Shown here one piece after another: positions 1-9,222 of a stretch of 64,000 bases of DNA (position 1 is its first letter; every line of letters starts with the position of its first letter). Below the pieces are notes generated by a model. The model saw only the letters and a program-made list of their open reading frames with translations, ran no database searches and was not told the DNA's origin. The translations under genes were made by a program, and so were the position numbers. Source of the stretch: Osmia lignaria lignaria (taxonomy: Eukaryota; Arthropoda; Insecta; Hymenoptera; Megachilidae); assembly GCF_051020975.1 (NCBI RefSeq), contig NW_027478170.1:2852001-2916000 (forward strand). The letters are read 5' to 3'.

Positions 1-206
1 GCAGAGTTATCTCAAAGAAAGGGGCCACGGTGTTTCTGTATCTCTATTATGTTGGTGCGGCTTCGGAACTTTTAAATATCTCGATATATCTCGAAAACTA
101 CGCTTCTGATCAAAAAATAACATAGAACATAAATTGTAGGAAACATAATTCTCTACAAAAAAGGTCTCTTAACATTTTGCCATAGCTCGCTTCGTTTCCG
201 AGATAT
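1..206 (+). repeat. Partial satellite unit at the left edge
   Basis: The window opens inside a unit, at offset 117 (GCAGAGTTATCTCAAAG). It has a T1 tail and the rare spelling AAAAAATAACATAG in place of AAAAAATATCATAG. The same spelling occurs once more, 5,474 bp downstream. Confidence 0.95.
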
Positions 207-475
207 TTGCAGATATATCTCAAGGGAAGGGGCCTGACGGACATATTTCGAGATATTTCTTCTTCTTGTTGTTCTTCTTCTGCACAGCTAAGCTGGAAGT
301 GGCATTTGCAGCTCGCAATAGTGCAGAGTTATCTCTAAGAAAGGGGCCACGGTGTTTCTGTATCTCTATTATGTTGGTGCGGCTTCGGAACTTTTAAATA
401 TCTTGATATATCTCGAGAACCACGCATCTGACCAAAACATATCATAGAACATAAAAAGTAGGAAACTTAATTCTC
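1..475 (+). repeat. Segment duplicated at 5475-5949 (17 units apart)
   Basis: The first 475 bases match 5475-5949 almost base for base. Shared private markers include AATAACATAG (116-125 and 5590-5599), TTATCTCTAAG, GAACCACGC and CTGACCAAAACATATC. The offset is 5,474 bp, exactly 17 units. The match ends near 475, where the copies read CAAAAAAGG and CAAAAACGG and then have different following units. Confidence 0.85.
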
Positions 476-852
476 TACAAAAAAGGTCTCTTAACATTTT
501 GCCATAGCTCGCTTCGTTTCCGAGATATTTGCAGATTTATCTCAAGGGAAGGGGCCCAACGGACATACTTCGAGATATTTCTTCTTCTTGTTGTTCTTCT
601 TCTGCACAGCTAAGCTGGAAGTGGCATTTGCGGCTCGCACTAGTGCAGAGTTATCTCAAAGAAAGGGGCCACGGTGTTTCTGTATCTCTATTATGTTGGT
701 GCGGCTTCGGAACTTTTAAATATCTCGATATATCTCGAAAACTACGCTTCTGATCAAAAAATATCATAGAACATAAATTGTAGGAAACATAATTCTCTAC
801 AAAAAATGTCTCTTAACATTTTGCCATAGCTCGCTTCGTTTCCGAGATATTT

Positions 853-992
853 GCAGATTTATCTCAAGGGAAGGGGCCTAACGGACATATTTCGAGATAT
901 TTCTTCTTCTTGTTGTTCTTCTTCTGCACAGCTAAGCTGGAAGTGGCATTTGCAGCTCGCAATAGTGCAGAGTTATCTCAAAGAAAGGGGCC
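853..992 (+). repeat. Internal duplication inside the unit (26-bp block, 114 bp apart)
   Basis: The block at 853-878 and the block at 967-992 match at 23 of 26 positions; both read GCAGA-TTATCTCAA-G-AAGGGGCC with three substitutions. Upstream similarity may extend further, since GCCATAGCTCGC before one copy resembles TTTGCAGCTCGC before the other. The 322-bp unit therefore seems to have grown from a shorter ancestral repeat by duplication and divergence. The H2 head variant (CAGCTCAAAGGAAC) has lost part of this match. Confidence 0.75.
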
Positions 993-1062
993 ACGGTGTT
1001 TCTGTATCTCTATTATGTTGGTGCGGCTTCGGAACTTTTAAATATCTCGATATATCTCGAAA
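890..1062. repeat. Inverted repeat built from the CGAGATAT / ATATCTCG word
   Basis: TTTCGAGATATTT at 890-902 is complementary to two overlapping tandem words downstream: AAATATCTCGA at 1040-1050 and ATATCTCGAAA at 1052-1062. Each match is 11 bp without mismatch. A further direct copy, CCGAGATATTTG, spans every unit boundary. T2-tail units lose part of the second arm but gain the 8-bp palindrome TCTCGAGA. A single-stranded unit could fold through these arms with a loop of about 140-150 nt, or the words could be protein sites. Neither role is shown by sequence alone. Confidence 0.7.
901..931 (+). other. TTC/TTG-rich pyrimidine tract ending in CACAG
   Basis: A run of TTCTTCTTCTTGTTGTTC then TTCTTCTGCACAG lies at offset 51-81 of nearly every unit. 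It resembles a decayed trinucleotide microsatellite and also has the form of a 3' splice acceptor (pyrimidine tract then CAG). Small changes such as TTTTTG, TATTG or TTGTTC mark unit subfamilies. Any splicing role is speculative, as no transcript is known from the sequence. Confidence 0.6.
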
Positions 1063-4000
1063 ACTACGCTTCTGATCAAAAAATATCATAGAACATAAAT
1101 TGTAGGAAACATAATTCTCTACAAAAAATGTCTCTTAACATTTTGCCATAGCTCGCTTCGTTTCCGAGATATTTGCAGATTTATCTCAAGGGAAGGGGCC
1201 TAACGGACATATTTCGAGATATTTCTTCTTCTTGTTGTTCTTCTTCTGCACAGCTAAGCTGGAAGTGGCATTTGCAGCTCGCAATAGTGCAGAGTTATCT
1301 CAAAGAAAGGGGCCACGGTGTTTCTGTATCTCTATTATGTTGGTGCGGCTTCGGAACTTTTAAATATCTTGATATATCTCGAGAACTACGCATCTGATCA
1401 AAAAATATCATAGAACATAAAAAGTAGGAAACTTAATTCTCTACAAAAAAGGTCTCTTAAGATTTTGCCATAGCTCGCTTCGTTTCCGAGATATTTGCAG
1501 ATTTATCTCAAGGGAAGGGGCCTAACGGACATATTTCGAGATATTTCTTCTTCTTGTTGTTCTTCTTCTGCACAGCTAAGCTGGAAGTGGCATTTGCAGC
1601 TCGCAATAGTGCAGAGTTATCTCAAAGAAAGGGGCCACGGTGTTTCTGTATCTCTATTATGTTGGTGCGGCTTCGGAACTTTTAAATATCTTGATATATC
1701 TCGAGAACTACGCATCTGATCAAAAAATATCATAGAACATAAAAATTAGGAAACTTAATTCTCTACAAAAAAGGTCTCTTAACATTTTGCCATAGCTCGC
1801 TTCGTTTCCGAGATATTTGCAGATTTATCTCAAGGGAAGGGGCCTGACGGACATATTTCGAGATATTTCTTCTTCTTGTTGTTCTTCTTCTGCACAGCTA
1901 AGCTGGAAGTGGCATTTGCAGCTCGCAATAGTGCAGAGTTATCTCAAAGAAAGGGGCCACGGTGTTTCTGTATCTCTATTATGTTGGTGCGGCTTCGGAA
2001 CTTTTAAATATCTTGATATATCTCGAGAACTACGGGTCTGATCAAAAAATATCATAGAACATAAAAAGTAGGAAACATAATTCTCTACAAAAAAGGTCTC
2101 TTAACATTTTGCCATAGCTCGCTTCGTTTCCGAGATATTTGCAGATTTATCCCAAGGGAAGGGGCCTGACGGACATATTTCGAGATATTTCTTCTTCTTG
2201 TTGTTCTTCTTCTGCACAGCTAAGCTGGAAGTGGCATTTGCGGCTCGCACTAGTGCAGAGTTATCTCAAAGAAAGGGGCCACGGTGTTTCTGTATCTCTA
2301 TTATGTTGGTGCGGCTTCGGAACTTTCAAATATCTTGATATATCTCGAGAACTACGCATCTGATCAAAAAATATCGTAGAACATGAAAAGTAGGAAACTT
2401 AATTCTCTACAAAAAAGGTCTCTTAACATTTTGCCATAGCTCTCTTCGTTTCCGAGATATTTGCAGATTTATCTCAAGGGAAGGTGCCTGACGGACATAT
2501 TTCGAGATATTTCTTCTTCTTGTTGTTCTTCTTCTGCACAGCTAAGCTGGAAGTGGCATTTGCAGCTCGCAATAGTGCAGAGTTATCTCAAAGAAAGGGG
2601 CCACGGTGTTTCTGTATCTCTATTATGTTGGTGCGGCTTCGGAACTTTTAAATATCTTGATATATCTCGAGAACTACGCGTCTGATCAAAAAATATCATA
2701 GAACATAAAAAGTAGGAAACTTAATTCTCTACAAAAACGGTCTCTTAACATTTTGCGGTAGCTCGCTGCGTTTCCGAGATATTTGCAGATTTATCTCAAG
2801 GGAAGGGGCCTGACGGACATATTTCGAGATATTGCTTCTTCTTGTTGTTCTTCTTCTGCACAGCTAAGCTGGAAGTGGCATTTGCGGCTCGCACTAGTGC
2901 ACAGTTATCTCAAAGAAAGGGGCCACGGTGTTTCTGTATCTTTATTATCTTGATGCGGCTTCGGAACTTTTAAATATCTCGATATATCTCGAAAACTACG
3001 CTTCTGATCAAAAAATATCATAGAACATAAATTGTAGGAAACATAATTCTCTACAAAAAACGTCTCTTAACATTTTGCCATAGCTCGCTTCGTTTCCGAG
3101 ATATTTGCAGATTCAGCTCAAAGGAACTGGCCTGACGGACATATTTCGAGATATTTCTTCTTCTTGTTGTTCTTCCTCTGCACAGCTAAGCTGGAAGTGG
3201 CATTTGCGGCTCGCACTAGTGCAGAGTTATCTCAAAGAAAGGGGCCACGGTGTTTCTGTATCTCTATTATGTTGGTGCGGTTTCGGAACTTTTAAATATC
3301 TTGATATATCTCGAGAACTACGCATCTGATCAAAAAATATCATAGAACGTAAAAAGTAGGAAACTTAATTCTCTACAAATAAGGTCTCTTAACATTTTGC
3401 CATAGCTCGCTTCGTTTCCGAGATATTTGCAGATTTATCTCAAGGGAAGGGGCCTGACGGACATATTTCGAGATATTTCTTCTTCTTGTTGTTCTTCTTC
3501 TGCACAGCTAGGCTGGAAGTGGCATTTGCGGCTCGCACTAGTGCAGAGTTATCTCAAAGAAAGGGGCCACGGTGTTTCTGTATCTCTATTATGTTGGTGC
3601 GGCTTCGGAACTTTTAAATATCTCGATATATCTCGAAAACTACGCTTCTGATCAAAAAATATCATAGAACATAAATTGTAGGGAACATAATTCTCTACAA
3701 AAAAGGTCTCTCAACATTTTGCCATAGCTCGCTTCGTTTCCGAGATATTTGCAGATTTATCTCAAGGGAAGGGGCCTAACGGACATATTTCGAGATATTT
3801 CTTCTTCTTGTTGTTCTTCTTCTGCACAGCTAAGCTGGAAGTGGCATTTGCAGCTCGCAATAGTGCAGAGTTATCTCAAAGAAAGGGGCCACGGTGTTTC
3901 TGTATCTCTATTATGTTGGTGCGGCTTCGGAACTTTTAAATATCTTGATATATCTCGAGAACTACGCATCTGATCAAAAAATATCATAGAACATAAAAAG

Positions 4001-6002
4001 TAGGAAACTTAATTCTCTACAAAAAAGGTCTCTTAACATTTTGCCATAGCTCGCTTCGTTTCCGAGATATTTGCAGATTCAGCTCAAAGGAACGGGCCTG
4101 ACGGACATATTTCGAGATACTTCTTCTTCTTGTTGTTCTTCCTCTGCACAGCTAAGCTGGAAGTGGCATTTGCAGCTCGCAATAGTGCAGAGTTATCTCA
4201 AAGAAAGGGGCCACGGTGTTTCTGTATCTCTATTATGTTGGTGCGGCTTCGGAACTTTTAAATATCTTGATATATCTCGAGAACTACGCATCTGATCAAA
4301 AAATATCATAGAACATAAAAAGTAGGAAACTTAATTCTCTACAAAAAAGGTCTCTTAATATTTGGCCATAGCTCGCTTGGTTCCCGAGATATTTGCAGAT
4401 TTATCTCAAGGGAAGGGGCCTGACGGACATATTTCGAGATATTTCTTCTTCTTGTTGTTCTTCTTCTGCACAGCTAAGCTGGAAGTGGCATTTGCGGCTC
4501 GCACTAGTGCAGAGTTATCTCAAAGAAAGGGGCCACGGTGTTTCTGTATCTCTATTATGTTGGTGCGGCTTCGGAACTTTTAAATATCTCGATATATCTC
4601 GAGAACTACGCGTCTGATCGAAAAATATCATAGAACATAAAAAGTAGGAAACTTAATTCTCTACAAAAAAGGTCTCTTAACATTTTGCCATAGCTCGCTT
4701 CGTTTCCGAGATATTTGCAGATTTATTTCAAGGGAAGGGGCCTGACGGACATATTTCGAGATATTTCTTCTTCTTGTTGTTCTTCTTCTGCACAGCTAAG
4801 CTGGAAGTGGCATTTGCGGCTCGCACTAGTGCAGAGTTATCTCAAAGAAAGGAGCCACGGTGTTTCTGTATCTCTATTATCTTGGTGCGGCTTCGGAACT
4901 TTTAAATGTCTCGATATATCTCGAAAACTACGCTTCTGATCGAAAAATATCATAGAACATAAATTGTAGAAAACATAATTCTCTACGAAAAACGTCTCTC
5001 AACATTTTGCCATAGCTCGCTTCGTTTTCGAGATATTTGCAGATTCAGCTCAAAGGAACGGGCCTGACGGACATATTTCGAGATACTCCTTCTTCTTCTT
5101 GTTCTTCCTCTGCACAGCTAAGCTGGAAGTGGCATTTGCAGCTCGCAATAGTGCAGAGTTATCTCAAAGGAAGGGGCCACGGTGTTTCTGTATCTCTATT
5201 ATGTTGGTGCGGCTTCGGAACTTTTAAATATCTTGATATATCTCGAGAACTACGCATCTGATCAAAAAATATCATAGAACATAAAAAGTAGGAAACTTAA
5301 TTCTCTACAAAAAAGGTCTCTTAACATTTTGCCATAGCTCGCTTCGTTTCCGAGATATTTGCAGATTTATCTCAAGGGAAGGGGCCTGACGGACATATTT
5401 CGAGATATTTCTTCTTCTTGTTGTTCTTCTTCTGCACAGCTAAGCTGGAAGTGGCATTTGCAGCTCGCACTAGTGCAGAGTTATCTCAAAGAAAGGGGCC
5501 ACGGTGTTTCTGTATCTCTATTATGTTGGTGCGGCTTCGGAACTTTTAAATATCTCGATATATCTCGAAAACTACGCTTCTGATCAAAAAATAACATAGA
5601 ACATAAATTGTAGGAAACATAATTCTCTACAAAAAAGGTCTCTTAACATTTTGCCATAGCTCGCTTCGTTTCCGAGATATTTGCAGATATATCTCAAGGG
5701 AAGGGGCCTGACGGACATATTTCGAGATATTTCTTCTTCTTGTTGTTCTTCTTCTGCACAGCTAAGCTGGAAGTGGCATTTGCAGCTCGCAATAGTGCAG
5801 AGTTATCTCTAAGAAAGGGGCCACGGTGTTTCTGTATCTCTATTATGTTGGTGCGGCTTCGGAACTTTTAAATATCTTGATATATCTCGAGAACCACGCA
5901 TCTGACCAAAACATATCATAGAACATAAAAAGTAGGAAACTTAATTCTCTACAAAAACGGTCTCTTAACATTTTGCCATAGCTCGCTTCGTTTCCGAGAT
6001 AT

Positions 6003-8900
6003 TTGCAGATTTATCTCAAGGGAAGGGGCCTGACGGACATATTTCGAGATATTTCTTCTTCTTGTTGTTCTTCTTCTGCACAGCTGAGCTGGAAGTGGCA
6101 TTTGCAGGTCGCAATAGTGCAGAGTTATCTCAAAGAAAGGGGCCACGGTGTTTCTGTATCTCTATTATGTTGGTGCGGCTTCGGAACTTTTAAATATCTC
6201 GATATATCTCGAAAACTACGCTTCTGATCAAAAAATATCATAGAACGTAAATTGTAGGAAACATTATTCTCTACAAAAAAGGTCTCTTAACATTTTGCCA
6301 TAGCTCGCTTCGTTTCCGAGATATTTGCAGATTTATCTCAAGGGAAGGGTCCTGATGGACATATTTCGAGATATTTCTTCTTCTTGTTGTTCTTCTTCTG
6401 CACAGCTAAACTGGAAGTGGCATTTCCAGCTCGCAATCGTGCAGAGTTATCTCAAAGAAAGGGGCCACGGTGTTTCTGTATCTCTATTATGTTGGTGCGG
6501 CTTCGGAACTTTTAAATATCTTGATATATCTCGAGAACTACGCCTCTGATCGAAAAATATCATAGAACATAAAAAGTAGGAAACTTAATTCTCTACAAAA
6601 AAGGTCTCTTAACATTTTGCCATAGCTCGCTTCGTTTCCGAGATATTTGCAGATGTATCTCAAGGGAAGGGGCCTGACGGACATATTTCGAGATATTTCT
6701 TCTTCTTGTTGTTCTTCTTCTGCACAGCTAAGCTGGAAGTGGCATTTGCGGCTCGCACTAGTGCAGAGTTATCTCAAAGAAAGGAGCCACGGTGTTTCTG
6801 TATCTCTATTATGTTGGTGCGGCTTCGGAACTTTTAAATATCTCGATATATCTCGAAAACTACGCTTCTGATCAAAAAATATCATACAACATAAATTGTA
6901 GGAAACATAATTCACTACAAAAAACGTCTCTTAACATTTTGCCATAGCTCGCTTCGTTTCCGAGATATTTGCAGATTCAGCTCAAAGGAACGGGCCTGAC
7001 GGACATATTTCGAGATACTTCTTCTTCTTGTTGTTCTTCCTCTGCACAGCTAAGCTGGAAGTGGCATTTGCAGCTCGCACTAGTGCAGAGTTATCTCAAA
7101 GAAAGGAGCCACGGTGTTTCTGTATCTCTATTATGTTGGTGCGGCTTCGGAACTTTTAAATATCTCGATATATCTCGAAAACTACGCTTCTGATCAAAAA
7201 ATATCATAGAACATAAATTGTAGGAAACATAATTCACTACAAAAAACGTCTCTTAACATTTTGCCATAGCTCGCTTCGTTTCCGAGATATTTGCAGATTC
7301 AGCTCAAAGGAACGGGCCTGACGGACATATTTCGAGATACTTCTTCTTCTTGTTGTTCTTCCTCTGCACAGCTAAGCTGGAAGTGGCATTTGCAGCTCGC
7401 AACAGTGCAGAGTTATCTCAAAGAAAGGGGCCACGGTGTTTCTGTATCTCTATTATGTTGGTGCGGCTTCGGAACTTTTAAATATCTTGATATATCTCGA
7501 GAACTACGCATCTGATCAAAAAATATCATAGAACATAAAAGGTAGGAAACTTAATTCTCTACAAAAAAGGTCTCTCAACATTTTGCCATAGCTCGCTTCG
7601 TTTCCGAGATATTTGCAGATTTATCTCAAGGGAAGGGGCCTGACGGACATATTTCGAGATATTTCTTCTTCTTGTTGTTCTTCTTCTGCACAGCTAAGCT
7701 GGAAGTGGCATTTGCAGCTCGCACTAGTGCAGGGTTATCTCAAAGAAAGGGGCCACGGTGTTTCTGTATCTCTATTATTTTGGTGCGGCTTCGGAACTTT
7801 TAAATATCTCGATATATCTCGAGAACCACGCATCTGATCAAAAAATATCATAGAACATAAAAAGTAGGAAACTTAATTCTCTACAAAAACGGTCTCTTAA
7901 CATTTTGCCATAGCTCGCTTCGTTTCCGAGATATTTGCAGATTTATTTCAAGGGAAGGGGCCTGACGGACATATTTCGAGATATTTCTTCTTCTTGTTGT
8001 TCTTCTTCTGCACAGCTGAGCTGGAAGTGGCATTTGCAGGTCGCAATAGTGCAGAGTTATCTCAAAGAAAGGGGCCACGGTGTTTCTGTATCTCTATTAT
8101 GTTGGTGCGGCTTCGGAACTTTTAAATATCTCGATATATCTCGAAAACTACGCTTCTGATCAAAAAATATTATAGAACGTAAATTGTAGGAAACATTATT
8201 CTCTACAAAAAAGGTCTCTTAACATTTTGCCATACCTCGCTTCGTTTCCGAGATATTTGCAGATTTATCTCAAGGGAAGGGGCCTGACGGACATATTTCG
8301 AGATATTTCTTCTTCTTGTTGTTATTCTTCTGCACAGCTGAGCTGGAAGTGGCATTTGCAGGTCGCAATAGTGCAGAGTTATCTCAAAGAATGGGGCCAC
8401 GGTGTTTCTGTATCTCTATTATGTTGGTGCGGCTTCGGAACTTTTAAATATCTCGATATATCTCGAAAACTACGCTTCTGATCAAAAAATATCATAGAAC
8501 GTAAATTGTAGGAAACATTATTCTCTACAAAAAAGGTCTCTTAACATTTTGCCATAGCTCGCTTCGTTTCCGAGATATTTGCAGATTTATCTCAAGGGAA
8601 GGGTCCTGATGGACATATTTCGAGATATTTCTTCTTCTTGTTGTTCTTCTTCTGCACAGCTAAACTGGAAGTGGCATTTCCAGCTCGCAATCGTGCAGAG
8701 TTATCTCAAAGAAAGGGGCCACGGTGTTTCTGTATCTCTATTATGTTGGTGCGGCTTCGGAACTTTTAAATATCTTGATATATCTCGAGAACTACGCCTC
8801 TGATCGAAAAATATCATAGAACATAAAAAGTAGGAAACTTAATTCTCTACAAAAAAGGTCTCTTAACATTTTGCCATAGCTCGCTTCGTTTCCGAGATAT
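6003..8900 (+). repeat. Recurring two-unit module (GCAGGTCGC unit + CCTGATGG unit)
   Basis: The unit at 6003 (GCTGAGCTGG, GCAGGTCGCAATAG, tail GAACGTAAATTG, AAACATTATTC) is followed at 6325 by a unit with GGGTCCTGATGG, CTAAACTGG and TTTCCAGCTCGC. The same pair recurs at 8257 and 8579, seven units (2,254 bp) later. An extra copy of the first member sits at 7935, directly before 8257. The first member also recurs at 10511 and 43029, but without the second. Confidence 0.85.
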
Positions 8901-9222
8901 TTGCAGATTTATCTCAAGGGAAGGGGCCTGACGGACATATTTCGAGGTATTTCTTCTTCTTGTTGTTCTTCTTCTGCACAGCTAAGCTGGAAGTGGCATT
9001 TGCGGCTCGCACTAGTGCAGAGTTATCTCAAAGAAAGGGGCCACGGTGTTTCTGTATCCCTATTATGTTGGTGCGGCTTCGGAACTTTTAAATATCTCGA
9101 TATATCTCGAAAACTACGCTTCTGATCAAAAAATATCATAGAACATAAATTGTAGGAAACATAATTCTCTACAAAAAACGTCTCTTAACATTTTGCCATA
9201 GCTCGCTTCGTTTCCGAGATAT

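Larger units (their letters stand above)
851..1172 (+). repeat. Representative 322-bp unit with internal map
   Basis: Offsets from 851. 1-28: TTGCAGATTTATCTCAAGGG then AAGGGGCC. 40-52: TTTCGAGATATTT. 51-81: TTC/TTG-rich pyrimidine tract ending in CACAG. 90-116: GGAAGTGGC then the centre variant site. 117-142: second copy of the 3-28 block. 141-150: CCACGGTGTT. 171-185: GTGCGGCTTCGGAAC. 187-194: TTTAAATA. 190-212: two tandem TATCTCGA words. 225-285: A-rich stretch with short A-tracts and TGATCA. 301-322: TTTTGCCATAGCTCGCTTCG and TTTCCGAGATAT leading into the next unit. A hand count gives 124 G+C of 322 (38.5%), with 62 C, 62 G and 12 CpG, so CpG is not depleted. This unit combines an H1 head, C2 centre and T1 tail. 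Confidence 0.95.
207..9222 (+). repeat. Left irregular region, 28 units without a sustained long HOR
   Basis: Units starting 207 to 8901 mix heads, centres and tails with no period longer than a few units. Units starting 1173, 1495 and 1817 are near-identical H1-C2-T2 neighbours. H2 heads occur singly at 3105, 4071 and 5037 and as a tandem pair at 6969 and 7291. Private changes are frequent: TTTATTATCTTGATG near 2940, GGCCATAGCTCGCTTGG near 4365, TCCTTCTTCTTC near 5086. This is more heterogeneous than the region right of about 20 kb, as expected where homogenisation is older or less frequent. That interpretation is an inference. Confidence 0.7.

Noticed and set aside
116..125. AATAACATAG, identical to a Drosophila satellite word bound by Prod, also at 5590-5599
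   Set aside because: It occurs only in two duplicated units, as a one-base variant of the usual AATATCATAG, and not in tandem. Coincidence is the simplest explanation.
822..850. CENP-B-box-like sequence CTTCGTTTCCGAGATAT at each unit boundary
   Set aside because: It shares the TTCG start with the known box (NTTCGNNNNANNCGGGN) but lacks the central A and the CGGG. The match is too weak to call.
940..1040. Pol III promoter (A box near GGAAGTGGC, B box near GGCTTCGGAAC followed by TTTT)
   Set aside because: The B-box match is partial (CTTCGGAAC against GTTCGANNC) and the A box matches only AGTGG. No tRNA-like fold was recognised, so a tRNA or SINE origin is not supported.
1037..1044. TATA-like TTTAAATA in each unit, possible promoter
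   Set aside because: The sequence is AT-rich by composition, and no initiator or downstream gene is present. Not annotated as a promoter.
1068..1140. Phased A-tracts (intrinsically bent DNA) in the A-rich part of the unit
   Set aside because: In T2 units the A-tract starts lie at about 0, 19 and 45 bp, which does not keep a 10-11 bp phase, and T1 units lack the middle tract. Curvature would need calculation.
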